Shown: in pieces, positions 1-9,113 of the stretch | Layout of the letters: each line of letters begins with the position of its first letter | Numbering within the stretch: the stretch's first letter is position 1 | Origin: Vibrio salilacus | GTDB lineage: Bacteria > Pseudomonadota > Gammaproteobacteria > Enterobacterales > Vibrionaceae | Length of the DNA stretch: 64,000 bases | Direction: 5' to 3' | Assembly: GCF_002811245.1 (NCBI RefSeq) | Contig: NZ_NIVQ01000001.1 | Coordinates: forward strand, 248,001 to 312,000 | Notes under the pieces: model-generated | Databases searched by the model: none | The model's input: the letters and a program-made list of their open reading frames with translations, nothing else | What the model was told of the DNA's origin: nothing | Translations under genes and position numbers: made by a program

Positions 1-760
1 CGTAAGCCCCCATCACAATCATGCCAATCTTTTGCTTCTGCTGATAGGTCAAGATAGTGGAATGCACTTCACCTTGTAATTGGGCTTCAACAACGTTGAT
101 GCCCTTGGCCTTGAGTTTCTGTGCGGCATTTGAAAAAGCATCGGATTTACTATCAGAATCTTCAACCATCACAAGATGACAGGTCATATCTTTTAGAAGC
201 GGCGTGTTGATCGCTTTTTCAACCAGTTTCTCGCTAATCGTACTGCCGTCGAAGGCAAGTATGTAGCTATCTGGCTGAGAAAAACGATCCGATGCGATTA
301 GAATGTGTGCTTTGATGGAACGCACAACACTTTCTAACTGTGAGCCAATGGTTTTGGTGTCATTTTGATGCATTTCACCTGACTTACCCACGACCAAAAC
401 GCGAATGTTTCGCTCCATATCGGTTAAGGTTTCAACGAGGTTACCGTGCTTTTGTAGCTTCTGAATATCGTTGTGACCCTGAGCATTCAAGTGGCTTTCT
501 AGCTCGCTTAATAATGCTTTACCATGCTTAAGTGCAATCTTTGCTCGTTGCTCATCAAGTTCAACAAGCTCTGCCAGTAACTGCTCTCTCGCACCTAGGC
601 CAATATTGCCACTTAATTCACTGTCTGCTTCTTGTGACGATTTGTCTAATACATGAAGTAACGTCAGGGGCGCAGATAGTTGTTGTGATGTCCATGCGCC
701 GATGTCGGCAACCGATTGAGAATAGCTTGATCCATCGATACACGCGATTATGTTTGTCAT
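1..760 (-). CDS. Universal stress protein, UspA family, tandem domains (3' end cut off)
   Basis: The minus strand is open from an ATG at 760 to the window edge, about 253 codons, and begins MTNIIACIDGSSYSQSV, the usual opening of a UspA domain. A second domain start (YILAFDGSTISEKLVEKA) follows about 160 codons later, so this is a double-domain Usp of the UspE-like size class. Such cytoplasmic proteins support survival under stress; some bind ATP, but the diagnostic C-terminal glycine motif of the second domain is not in view. The gene starts 10 bp after the stop of the SulP transporter, so the two are almost certainly one transcript. Family assignment is firm. The role is inferred from the pairing and may concern bicarbonate, sulfate or pH stress. 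Confidence 0.85.
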   Translation of the reverse strand, partial: MTNIIACIDGSSYSQSVADIGAWTSQQLSAPLTLLHVLDKSSQEADSELSGNIGLGAREQLLAELVELDEQRAKIALKHGKALLSELESHLNAQGHNDIQKLQKHGNLVETLTDMERNIRVLVVGKSGEMHQNDTKTIGSQLESVVRSIKAHILIASDRFSQPDSYILAFDGSTISEKLVEKAINTPLLKDMTCHLVMVEDSDSKSDAFSNAAQKLKAKGINVVEAQLQGEVHSTILTYQQKQKIGMIVMGAY

Positions 761-770
761 ATTTGACTCC

Positions 771-2261
771 TTAGTGTCCGCCCATAAGTTTTTCAACTTC
801 TTCTGGTTTATCGTGGATACCAAACTTATCAACGATGGTGCTGGTCGCTTCATTCATGCCAATCAAATTGACATCGGTGCCTTCACGTCTGAACTTAATC
901 ACAACACGATCGAGAGAAGAAACCGAGGTAATATCCCAGAAATGCGCATTTGAGAGATCAATCGTGACACGCTCAAGCGCTTCTTTAAAGTCAAATGCTT
1001 TTAAAAATTGATCTGACGAAGCAAAAAAGACTTGTCCGACAACATTATAAGTACGCTCTTCACCATTTTCAGACAGATCGCTTTTCACGACCATGAAACG
1101 ACCAATCTTGTTGGCAAAAAATAGAGAAGCCAATAAGACACCGACAAACACACCAATGGCGAGGTTGTGAGTCGCGACCACCACCACTACCGTCGCAATC
1201 ATCACGATATTGGTCGATAACGGATGAGACTTAAGATCTTTAATCGAACTCCAAGAGAAAGTACCAATGGATACCATGATCATCACGGCAACGAGCGCGG
1301 CCATTGGGATCTGTTTCAACCAATCACCTAAAAAAACAACCATAACAAGAAGAAACACACCTGCGGCAAAGCTAGATAGGCGACCACGCCCGCCCGATTT
1401 AACATTGATAATCGATTGGCCAATCATGGCACAACCTGCCATACCACCTAACAAACCAGAACCGATATTGGCAATACCTTGGCCTTTACACTCGCGGTTC
1501 TTATCGCTGTTTGTATCCGTCAAATCATCCACAATCGTAGCTGTCATCATAGATTCAAGCAAACCCACAATGGCAAGACCGAATGAGTAAGGCAAAATAA
1601 TCCAAAGTGTTTCAAGGTTCAGAGGGACATCAGGCCATAAGAAAATAGGCAAAGTGTCAGGTAGCTGTCCCATATCGCCAACCGTACGAATGTCGATACT
1701 AAAGACAATCGCGACTACCGTCAGAGAGATAATGCATACAAGTGGTGACGGTAAAAATTTGCCCACATAAGGAAGATAAGGGAACAGGTAGATAATCGCA
1801 AGACCCGCAGCCGTCATCGCATAAACATGCCAGGTCACGTTGGTTAACTCTGGTAGTTGCGCCATAAAAATAAGAATCGCTAACGCATTAACAAAGCCAG
1901 TGACCACCGAGCGAGAGACAAAGCGCATTAAATCCCCTAACTTGAGATAGCCTGCTGCGATTTGGATGATGCCTGTCAACACGGTTGCGGCTAATAGGTA
2001 TTGTAAGCCATGCTCTTTAACGAGCGTGACCATCAACAGAGCCATCGCCCCTGTTGCCGCTGATATCATTCCTGGACGTCCACCGACAATGGAAATTATA
2101 AAAGCAATACTAAATGAGGCGTAAAGACCCACTTTAGGGTCAACACCAGCGATAATGGAGAAAGCAATCGCTTCAGGGATCAAAGCCAGTGCGACAACTA
2201 TGCCAGCCAGTACATCACCACGCACATTGGATAACCAATCACGTTTCATTGTTTCAATCAT
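771..2261 (-). CDS. SulP family inorganic anion transporter with STAS domain
   Basis: A 496-residue inner-membrane protein. About ten to twelve hydrophobic segments fill residues 15-385, beginning with the SulP signature region ([20 protein letters not shown]). A cytoplasmic STAS domain follows at about 395-490, containing [16 protein letters not shown]. SulP proteins carry sulfate, bicarbonate or related anions, usually by Na+ symport or exchange; substrate cannot be read from sequence. It is slightly short for the family but both modules are complete. The start at 2261 is followed by another ATG at 2249, and I cannot choose decisively because neither has a strong ribosome site. The downstream Usp gene is 10 bp away, a linkage common for bicarbonate-type SulP genes in marine bacteria. 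Confidence 0.9.
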   Translation of the reverse strand: MIETMKRDWLSNVRGDVLAGIVVALALIPEAIAFSIIAGVDPKVGLYASFSIAFIISIVGGRPGMISAATGAMALLMVTLVKEHGLQYLLAATVLTGIIQIAAGYLKLGDLMRFVSRSVVTGFVNALAILIFMAQLPELTNVTWHVYAMTAAGLAIIYLFPYLPYVGKFLPSPLVCIISLTVVAIVFSIDIRTVGDMGQLPDTLPIFLWPDVPLNLETLWIILPYSFGLAIVGLLESMMTATIVDDLTDTNSDKNRECKGQGIANIGSGLLGGMAGCAMIGQSIINVKSGGRGRLSSFAAGVFLLVMVVFLGDWLKQIPMAALVAVMIMVSIGTFSWSSIKDLKSHPLSTNIVMIATVVVVVATHNLAIGVFVGVLLASLFFANKIGRFMVVKSDLSENGEERTYNVVGQVFFASSDQFLKAFDFKEALERVTIDLSNAHFWDITSVSSLDRVVIKFRREGTDVNLIGMNEATSTIVDKFGIHDKPEEVEKLMGGH

Positions 2262-2822
2262 GAATTTACTCGTAAAATTAATAAATTAGTTAATGTATAG
2301 AAAGGAATTGAGGAAGGCGGGTGGTCTAAGGCGGCGTAATTGACATCGAGTCGCTCCATAAAAAATAAAATGTGATCCTAACCACAGATTAAGAAATAGT
2401 CAAATTTCTGATTAAAAAGCGAATGCTGCATTGCAAAATAAATCCGAGAAGGTAAACACGGTAAGGCGGAAGCACTACAGTGGATACTGACTTACTCGAA
2501 AGCAGCAAAGCTTCTCGCTGTTCATCGAGTATCACAAAACAAAGGCAGTAAAACGCCAGGAATTGATGGCGACATCTGGAACACCGATGCACGTCGAATG
2601 GCGGCATCTGGTAACAGGTGCCACCTATCCGACATTTATGAGTTTTAGCGTCAGCAGTTTGTTTGTGATCACCAAGTGATTAACTCAGATTTCCTACTTG
2701 TGTGCTAGATTTCAAGCTCAATGGCTGATCGCGAACAATAACGTGAGTCTTAACATTGGTCACTTTGTTCCAATTTGTGCTCGTGCTAGCATCTGAGCTT
2801 AACTACTACTTAGGGTACAAAC
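2262..2822. other. Intergenic region holding an intron relic
   Basis: 561 bases between the SulP start and yajD. The part next to sulP (2262-2400) should hold its promoter, but no clear -35/-10 pair stands out. The middle carries the group II reverse-transcriptase relic listed separately. No intact intron RNA fold (domain V hairpin) is evident. The stretch before yajD (2650-2822) shows nothing I can name. Confidence 0.5.
2421..2613 (+). pseudogene. Relic of group II intron reverse transcriptase (N-terminal fragment)
   Basis: One plus-strand frame reads like the N-terminal segment of LtrA-type group II intron maturases. It contains IREGKHGKAEALQWILTYS, then KAAKLLAVHRV, then NKGSKTPGIDGDIWNTDARR. 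The alignment is by memory of the family, where the ALQWLLTHS, AKLLAV.RVT and NKG..TPG.DG blocks are highly conserved. An in-frame TAA at 2439-2441 replaces what is probably a Gln codon (AK-stop-IREG), there is no start, and homology stops near 2613 before any catalytic YADD motif. The fragment is about 64 codons of a normally 400-600-residue protein. It is therefore a dead remnant of a retroelement that once sat between sulP and yajD. Confidence 0.75.
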
Positions 2823-3167
2823 ATGTCATCAGACCATTACGGAACCAGTGCTAATTACGCACGAAAAGAATCTGGTTATAGAGAGAAAGCACTAAAACTA
2901 TATCCTTGGGTATGCGGAAGGTGTGCTAGAGAGTTTGTATATTCAAATCTGCGCGAATTAACCGTTCACCACAAAGACCATGACCACACAAATAACCCCG
3001 AAGATGGCAGTAACTGGGAATTGTTATGTCTCTATTGCCACGATAATGAGCATAGTAAATACCTAGAACATGAACGCTATGGTAGTGAAATCAAGCCTGG
3101 TGAAGATGAACACCAAGGGGCGACATACAACCCATTTGCTGATTTAGCAAAGATGATTAAGAAGTGA
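2823..3167 (+). CDS. yajD: YajD-type HNH nuclease family protein
   Basis: A 114-residue protein matching E. coli YajD over almost its whole length as I recall that sequence (NYARKESGYREKALKLYPWV, then SNLRELTVHH and DGSNWELLCLYC). It has the elements of an HNH endonuclease fold: a zinc pair C31/C34, the H49-H50 start of the betabeta-alpha motif, N64 and a second pair C69/C72 followed by H73 and H77. The cellular role is not established for the family; a DNA repair or nicking function is inferred from the fold only. It is a single gene with its own downstream hairpin. Composition resembles its neighbours, and no mobile element retains a functional link to it. Confidence 0.92.
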   Translation: MSSDHYGTSANYARKESGYREKALKLYPWVCGRCAREFVYSNLRELTVHHKDHDHTNNPEDGSNWELLCLYCHDNEHSKYLEHERYGSEIKPGEDEHQGATYNPFADLAKMIKK

Positions 3168-3260
3168 TTGTAAAGTAATCTACTCACACTGCAACATACT
3201 AGAAGATGCCGCCAAGCCAGTAGCTTCAGTTTGTTGGGGATTGTATCAAGCTCAAGCATA

Positions 3261-3332
3261 AGAGTTACCCTTTATTGGTCTTTGATTACAGATTTAGTGC
3301 CTTTAATCAAAATGGGTAACTCTCAACTTTTT
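3261..3332 (+). terminator. Nested hairpin terminator after yajD
   Basis: Outer arms AGAGTTACCC (3261-3270) and GGGTAACTCT (3314-3323) enclose an inner pair TTTGATTA / TAATCAAA. A CTTTTT run follows at 3327-3332. It lies about 95 bases past the yajD stop and ahead of the convergent LPMO gene. Confidence 0.6.
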
Positions 3333-3374
3333 AAATTAAAGTGTCAGAACTGGTCGGAACTAATACTAATTAGA

Positions 3375-4838
3375 CTAGTTGACTGGACGCCAAACACCCC
3401 ACCGGTCTTTTTGATAGGCGGCCTGTGGGTTGTCGCCACCCTGAATCCACCATTGTGCTTTCCAGTTTTGACCAGCGTAAGATACTATTTCACCACCTAA
3501 GTATGTTGTTGCAGCATCCCAAGTGCCATTTTCATCTGGTTTCGGGTCCGGAGGTGTAATTTGGTCACCACCAGCAATAACTTCAAATGTAAACGTTTCT
3601 ACGCTGTCGCTATTGGTTGCATGAGCAGCAAACGACAGTGTTTCGTTTTGCGTAATTGAACTTGTGTTTACTAAGATAGATGAAGTGCCGTTGTTTTGAA
3701 TGCTTACCGTTGAACCTTGTGTTTGTGTTAGGTTCGCAGCTTCGCTTACTGCAATCACAACTTGGTCGCCAGCATTAACGACTTTGTCACTCTTCACAAG
3801 TTCGTAGATATCACCAGTTAGAAGTTCGATACCACCGTTATCACTATCTATAACGGAGATCTGACCTGATGCGTGACCATCCTTCGAGTTGAAGAAGTTA
3901 CGTAATGGGTCGTTTTGAAAATACATGTAGTGAGACATTTCTTCATGCCAGTCACCGATAAACACGTCGCCATCTCTAAATTCTGCGTGCCAACCATTGA
4001 TTTCTGATGCAAGTAGACGAGCCCAGTCATTGACGTTTGAAGCGTCAACCTTAATATCAAAACTACGTGTGACATCACCGTACTTATTGATGATATCGTA
4101 TTTTACGGTGTCGCCAACTTCTGGATTGACAAACCCTTGAGGAATGTACAGATCACCACGAATAAGATCAGCTTCTGGAGGAAGAGTATCACCACCTGAG
4201 ATAGTAATGTCTGAACAGTTGTAGAAGCCTTCACCAGCAGCGTCATCACGTTGCCAACGAACAAATAGAATAGCATCACCAGAACGGTCTGAAGGAATCG
4301 TAACGTCCATGCGGTATTTGCCGTTGTCCACAGGAACATTCCCCATCGTTTGAATCAAATCTAAGTCACTCCATGCTAGCGATTTACTCAAATCAGCCTC
4401 CGGCTTAGTGAGGTAAAATTGCCAAAATGATGGGTTGTGAGGTGCAGTCGGGTTAAACACAAATTCAAATGTACCCGTGTTTAGCTCGGTACGAGTCCAT
4501 GCCGTATGCGGTGCACCCATCCCCTTTTTCTGAGGATCATTTGCATAACACAATGTGCCATCAGGAATTGCCGCTTTCACTGCTGCCATATTGTTATAAT
4601 CGGTAATGTTCTTAGCGAATTCATTACGCTGAACAAAAGGATAAGAACCAGAGATTTCTTTTGCTTGAGCACATGCTGCATTAGGTGGGGTTCCAGACCA
4701 AACACCACCTTGTTCATAACATGTGTTCTGACGAGCACTCGGGAACTCAGACCAACCGTGAGCATTTGCAGCTGTAGGTAGTCCTGATAGGATCGTCATA
4801 CCCACTGAGATCGTAAGAATGTTTATATTTGATTTCAT
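3375..4838 (-). CDS. Secreted chitin-active lytic polysaccharide monooxygenase (AA10) with CBM5/12
   Basis: A 487-residue secreted copper enzyme. The signal peptide ends at A26 (PTAANA), exposing H27 as the mature N-terminus; with H111 (GAPHTAWTR) it forms the histidine brace that binds copper. The AA10 domain covers about 27-215 and includes GEGFYNCSD near its end. A middle region (about 225-425) of beta-rich linker and Ig-like sequence follows. The last 50 residues (TWDAATTYLGGEIVSYAGQ, then WKAQWW) form a CBM5/12 chitin-binding module. It resembles the spindolin-related AA10 proteins of Vibrio (VCA0140 type, from memory) more than GbpA. It would cleave crystalline chitin oxidatively outside the cell. 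The divergent neighbour is a GH18 chitinase, so the two probably act on the same substrate. Confidence 0.93.
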   Translation of the reverse strand: MKSNINILTISVGMTILSGLPTAANAHGWSEFPSARQNTCYEQGGVWSGTPPNAACAQAKEISGSYPFVQRNEFAKNITDYNNMAAVKAAIPDGTLCYANDPQKKGMGAPHTAWTRTELNTGTFEFVFNPTAPHNPSFWQFYLTKPEADLSKSLAWSDLDLIQTMGNVPVDNGKYRMDVTIPSDRSGDAILFVRWQRDDAAGEGFYNCSDITISGGDTLPPEADLIRGDLYIPQGFVNPEVGDTVKYDIINKYGDVTRSFDIKVDASNVNDWARLLASEINGWHAEFRDGDVFIGDWHEEMSHYMYFQNDPLRNFFNSKDGHASGQISVIDSDNGGIELLTGDIYELVKSDKVVNAGDQVVIAVSEAANLTQTQGSTVSIQNNGTSSILVNTSSITQNETLSFAAHATNSDSVETFTFEVIAGGDQITPPDPKPDENGTWDAATTYLGGEIVSYAGQNWKAQWWIQGGDNPQAAYQKDRWGVWRPVN

Positions 4839-5392
4839 TTTTTACTTCTACCATTTATTAGTACTAAATAACCCGAAGGTTTTTTATATGATTTATATCA
4901 ATCATTTCATATTTATAGCTCTAGCGTAGTTAAATTAATATATAAATAAAATCAATGGAAGTCAGATTTTTGTTAATGTGAATGGATGTCACAATTCTTC
5001 GTTTCCCACATGCTCATAATAAGTGGCTATTTTAAAAAAAGTCCCTTTGAAACAATGACTTAAACCAATGTATTATTATTTATTAGTTATTTTTTAGAGT
5101 AAATAAACTAATAAATAATAAGTCATTAATTTATATTTAATATTTTTTTTGACATTTAAGTATAATTTATTTATTAATTTTTTACTTTAAGGTTAATTTT
5201 CAACTGCTTTGTGAGGTTTTTTAAATATGAACTTTAAGTGTAATTTGATATTTATCCCAGAAGTAAAAGACGTTTTTTGACTTTGTTATTTTTACCAATA
5301 AATTAAGTATGCTTACAGAGACTTATTGAACCGACAATTGCAGGTCTTTTGTGCAGTACCTAAATAATTAATATAAAACTAAGGACGTATTT
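4839..5392. promoter_or_regulatory. Divergent LPMO/chitinase regulatory region
   Basis: 554 bases, markedly AT-rich (many AATTAAT/TTTATTA runs between 4840 and 5260), separating two outward-facing chitin-degradation genes. Both promoters must lie here. A TGTGA/TCACA pair occurs at 4977-4993 but with a 7-base spacer instead of the 6 expected for CRP, so I do not call it a CRP site. No ORF or RNA gene is apparent. Confidence 0.55.
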
Positions 5393-8281
5393 ATGTATCT
5401 AAGAAAGAGCAGTGCTACCCAGACAAACTCCATTGGTTATCGTACGTTAGGGTTAACGATGCTTTGTTCTGGTTTATTGTTGAACCCAATTTCACAAGCC
5501 ATGGCGGCGGAGTTCAGCACCGATGCGGTTGCACAATCAGAAAGCGAATACTGGAGCACCTATAAGCTAGACATCAAAAACACTGGCTCAGACAGCGCAG
5601 ACATGCGTGAAGCGGTGATTGAATTTGTTTTGCCAGTTGCGATTAACGATATCGGTTGGGCGTCAAATGATCTTTCATACCCATCTTGGGAAATTACCCA
5701 CACGACTCAAGCTGACGGCGTGTTGAACGCTGTGACGCTCCAGTTCCCAGCAGGCTCTTGGGTAGATAGTGAGTTGGCAGCTGGTGAGTCGGCGGTGTTA
5801 ACTATCTCTTTTGGCGGTGAACTGAAGGATCTCGATGCGTTTGAAAAGTCCGTTGTGGTGAAAGTGGATGGTGAAGTTATTCCTCCACCAGAGTTTTCGT
5901 TGGATATCTTATCGCCTGCAGAAAACTCAGTGATCTACACTGGCGCAAATATTGACATTATTACCAGTGTAGAGGGGCAAGGCGCAAGCAAGCTAGAGTT
6001 TTGGGTCAACAACACCAAGCTGACAGAACAACCTGTGGTAGAAGGCACAACACAATATCAACAAGCTTGGCTTCCAACGGAAATTGGCGCGGCTTCAATC
6101 ACAGTGATGGCGTTCAATGAGAGCGGCGAAAAGCTAACAGAACAATCAGTGCAAGTGACGGTTGAATCAGAATCTACCGCGCCGAATCCTCCTGTGATTG
6201 AGTTTATCTCGCCAGACGCAGGCTCTACTCACCAAAAAGGCGACACGATTTCGATTTCAGCAAATATCACAGATGTGGATGATGACCTAGCAACGGTCAA
6301 GTTCTTTGCTAATGATGCAGAAGTGTGCAGCCTTGATGCGGCAACGACGCAAGACTTCTCATGTGACTGGACTGCTCAAGCGGCAGGTTCGACAACGCTT
6401 CGCGCAGAAGCTCAAGATGACGAACAACATGTTACTCGTAAGAGCCTAACCATTACTGTGACGGACACGGGCACCAGTTGTGGCGATGTTCCTCAATACG
6501 AAAATGGCGTTTCATACAAGGTGGGTGATGAAGTTACCAACATCGGTAACATCTATTCATGTACCGTAGCCGGTTGGTGTGGAAACCCAGTTTGGACGCC
6601 GGGGACCGGTCACCCAGATTATCCGGATGCGTGGAAAGAGGCGTGGGACGAAGTAGGACAATGTGATCCGAACCCAGTGCCAGTGGTGGATGTTCAATCT
6701 CCTCAAGATGGACAAAAAATTTCACCAAACCAAGCATTCGATGTGATTGTTAGTGCAACTGACGATACTGAAGTCGCTCGCGTTGACGTTCAACTAAATG
6801 GTCAAGTGGTGGCGACATCAAGCACTCCATCACAGGGGGATACTTACACCATCACGGTGCCTGCACAGGACGAAGGCCAATACACGTTAACCGTCGTCGC
6901 TTATGATGACCAAGGGGCAAGTGCAGAAGCAACACCTATTTCTCTCGCAATCACAGATAAAGATTTGGTGGTCTCACTTTCATCTCCAGTGGACGGTTCG
7001 AGCTACTTTGAAGGTCGTGCGATTTCAATCAAAGCAGAGGCGAAGAGCTACGAAGGCGACATCGCATCGGTCAGCTTTATTGCAAATGGTAATGAGCTGT
7101 TCAGAGACACTGAAGCTCCTTATGAGTATGAATGGTTAGGTGCACAGCAGGGTACTTATGCCGTCACAGCAAAAGCGATCAATACGATAAATCAAGAGCA
7201 AACTTCACCAACGTCCAACATTACCGTTAAAGAAAGTACAGGTGGTGGCGGCTTAGTTGATAACTCAGACCGCTCTATCAGCTATTTAACATCTTGGGGT
7301 TTGAATGATTACGAAGAGTTATTTAACTCAGAGGGGGATGGTTACCTATTGTCATTTGGTAAGTGGGACGCGAGCGGTAACATCACGATCTCTGATGGCA
7401 TGCTAACGCCACCAGATTACAATCCGGATTGGATGCCAACACAGTACCTAGCTTGGTCAACGCTTAAGCATGACAATGAAAACGTGACTATGATGGTGGC
7501 GTTCGGTGGTCAAACGTACGAAAGCATTTGGTCAGCGATCAGCACGCCACAAAGCCGTGAAGCCGTCGCAACTGGATTGGTTGATTTGGTACATACGCCA
7601 TTCCCTGTATACAAAAAGAACTTGCAGCCAGAAGAGATGGAAGGCGAATGTCTTACATCGAAACCAGATGGCAACTGTGATTACAGTAAGTACCAGTTAG
7701 CGGGTTACGTACATATTGACGGCTTGGATTTTGACTTTGAAAAAGCAGCACGAATTACTGATAAAGAGAATCAAGACCTGACCGCCTTGATCAAACTGAT
7801 CCGCGAGAAAGTGGGTAACACGAAAGTGCTGTCTCTAACAACATACCACGTCGGTGCCGATCCAGTTGAATGTACGAACGCGAACGTATTTGAAAACTGC
7901 TCTTACATTGAAGAGTCTGGCCGTTCGTCTCACCACGGAGAAGTTATTGATTTGCTGAAAGCAACCAAGAATGACTTCGATTTCTTTAACGTAATGACAT
8001 ATGACGCAGGTAGAAACTTCCTCTACGATGTGGCGATGGCGAACTATGCTGAATATATTGGAGATAAGTCGAAAATTGTTTTAGGTAACACGATCAACAG
8101 TCAATGGGCACCGGGTGGTAACTTTGTTGAAACGCGTCAAAACAACCTAGACCGTGCTAAATGGCAGAAAGACAACGGCTACGGTGGTTTCTTTATGTGG
8201 ACGCTAGGTTCAAATAACCAAGGTTTGAGCATGGCAGAGCAAGTTGACTACTTCAACGACATGATCAGTGTCAGCAAGTAG
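5393..8281 (+). CDS. Multidomain secreted GH18 chitinase
   Basis: A 962-residue exported endochitinase. The signal peptide runs to about residue 38 (QAMA-AEF). Domains in order: an N-terminal beta-sandwich, possibly carbohydrate binding (about 40-165); two Ig-like/Big repeats (about 170-260 and 265-360); a cysteine-rich CBM5/12 with WCGNPVWTPGTGHPDYPDAW (about 363-426); two further Ig-like repeats (about 430-522 and 525-615); a TGGGG linker; and the GH18 barrel (about 628-962). The catalytic DxxDxDxE motif is DGLDFDFE at 776-783, making E783 the acid/base. The barrel closes with GGFFMWTLG. Hydrolysis of chitin to oligosaccharides complements the LPMO encoded across the divergent promoter. The gene is followed by a strong terminator, so it is monocistronic. 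Confidence 0.95.
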   Translation: MYLRKSSATQTNSIGYRTLGLTMLCSGLLLNPISQAMAAEFSTDAVAQSESEYWSTYKLDIKNTGSDSADMREAVIEFVLPVAINDIGWASNDLSYPSWEITHTTQADGVLNAVTLQFPAGSWVDSELAAGESAVLTISFGGELKDLDAFEKSVVVKVDGEVIPPPEFSLDILSPAENSVIYTGANIDIITSVEGQGASKLEFWVNNTKLTEQPVVEGTTQYQQAWLPTEIGAASITVMAFNESGEKLTEQSVQVTVESESTAPNPPVIEFISPDAGSTHQKGDTISISANITDVDDDLATVKFFANDAEVCSLDAATTQDFSCDWTAQAAGSTTLRAEAQDDEQHVTRKSLTITVTDTGTSCGDVPQYENGVSYKVGDEVTNIGNIYSCTVAGWCGNPVWTPGTGHPDYPDAWKEAWDEVGQCDPNPVPVVDVQSPQDGQKISPNQAFDVIVSATDDTEVARVDVQLNGQVVATSSTPSQGDTYTITVPAQDEGQYTLTVVAYDDQGASAEATPISLAITDKDLVVSLSSPVDGSSYFEGRAISIKAEAKSYEGDIASVSFIANGNELFRDTEAPYEYEWLGAQQGTYAVTAKAINTINQEQTSPTSNITVKESTGGGGLVDNSDRSISYLTSWGLNDYEELFNSEGDGYLLSFGKWDASGNITISDGMLTPPDYNPDWMPTQYLAWSTLKHDNENVTMMVAFGGQTYESIWSAISTPQSREAVATGLVDLVHTPFPVYKKNLQPEEMEGECLTSKPDGNCDYSKYQLAGYVHIDGLDFDFEKAARITDKENQDLTALIKLIREKVGNTKVLSLTTYHVGADPVECTNANVFENCSYIEESGRSSHHGEVIDLLKATKNDFDFFNVMTYDAGRNFLYDVAMANYAEYIGDKSKIVLGNTINSQWAPGGNFVETRQNNLDRAKWQKDNGYGGFFMWTLGSNNQGLSMAEQVDYFNDMISVSK

Positions 8282-8312
8282 TACTCACCTCATCTTGTAA
8301 TCTACTTGAACG

Positions 8313-8342
8313 ACGGAAGGCGCTGATGCCTTCCGTTCTTTC
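8313..8342 (+). terminator. Rho-independent terminator of the chitinase gene
   Basis: Perfect 9-bp stem ACGGAAGGC (8313-8321) / GCCTTCCGT (8328-8336) with loop GCTGAT, followed by TCTTTC. It is 31 bases after the stop codon. Confidence 0.85.
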
Positions 8343-8407
8343 TTCAATCTTCAGCATGGGAATACCTCTCACTCGCCGTATGCCCGTGCAAACCCTGTGG
8401 TGGTAAT

Positions 8408-9022
8408 ATGTCAAACTTAGAGTCTGGTCAGTACCAGAAAGCGGTTCTGCACGCCCAAAATAACTCATCCAAGCGCAAAAATAATTCGCCCCAATACTAT
8501 GATGCCTTGAGTAAGTGGTTACACTGGATCATGGCAGTGATCATTATCTACACCATAATTGCAGGTTATGGCATGTTGTTTGTTATGGATATGCCTCAAC
8601 TGTTTCATGTTTTGTCGACGCTTAATATGTCGTTCGCGACTATTGCCGCTGTGTTACTGGTTATACGTTGGCTGTGGTCTTTCTTTCGTCAGAGTCCAGA
8701 GTTACCAAATACGATTTCCAGCACACAGAAAAGCATTGCAAAACTGGCACATAGCGTCATCTATCTTGTGATGTTTGTAGTGTTTGTCAGTGGCTTTTTA
8801 ATGCTGGAACATGATTACTTATTTTTTTGGCTGTTTACGATTCCAACCCCAATTTCTAATGCTGAAGTTAATGGGTTCTTTTTTATGGTTCATCGTATCG
8901 GTTGTGCCACACTAACCACCTTGGTAGCACTGCATGTAACGGCGGCATTGAAACACCATTTGGTGAGCAAGAATAACGTGTTGAAAAGTATGACCTTGAA
9001 TACTTCAAAGTCAAGCCTCTAG
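8408..9022 (+). CDS. Cytochrome b561 family membrane protein
   Basis: A 204-residue protein with a hydrophilic N-terminus of about 30 residues and four transmembrane helices. It shows the cytochrome b561 layout: DALSKWLHWIMAVIIIY opens helix 1 with a haem-ligand His, and HSVIYLVMF, MVHRIGCATL and ALHVTAALKHH supply the further histidines. Members bind two b haems and move electrons from quinol or similar donors in the inner membrane; some act as superoxide:ubiquinone oxidoreductases. The ribosome site before ATG 8408 is weak (GGTGG). It stands alone between two hairpins. The electron acceptor is unknown. Confidence 0.85.
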   Translation: MSNLESGQYQKAVLHAQNNSSKRKNNSPQYYDALSKWLHWIMAVIIIYTIIAGYGMLFVMDMPQLFHVLSTLNMSFATIAAVLLVIRWLWSFFRQSPELPNTISSTQKSIAKLAHSVIYLVMFVVFVSGFLMLEHDYLFFWLFTIPTPISNAEVNGFFFMVHRIGCATLTTLVALHVTAALKHHLVSKNNVLKSMTLNTSKSSL

Positions 9023-9035
9023 GCAAATCAATAAC

Positions 9036-9069
9036 ATATACGCTCGGGTAATGCTGTGCGTATATGTCA
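9036..9069. terminator. Bidirectional hairpin between b561 and BASS genes
   Basis: Perfect 10-bp inverted repeat ACATATACGC (9036-9045) / GCGTATATGT (9060-9069) between the converging stop codons at 9022 and 9114. There is no strong U-run on either side, so terminator strength is uncertain. Confidence 0.5.
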
Positions 9070-9113
9070 TATCGAAATAGCCGAAGGATGAATAACTGGA
9101 CTTTGTCACTTTA

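Noticed and set aside
2389..2607. 72-codon minus-strand ORF upstream of sulP
   Set aside because: It is antisense to the group II reverse-transcriptase relic, whose reading on the plus strand explains the open frame.
4977..4993. CRP site in the chitin divergent region
   Set aside because: TGTGA and TCACA halves are present, but the spacer is 7 rather than 6 bases.
8271..8468. 65-codon minus-strand ORF after the chitinase gene
   Set aside because: Shadow across the terminator and the b561 start.
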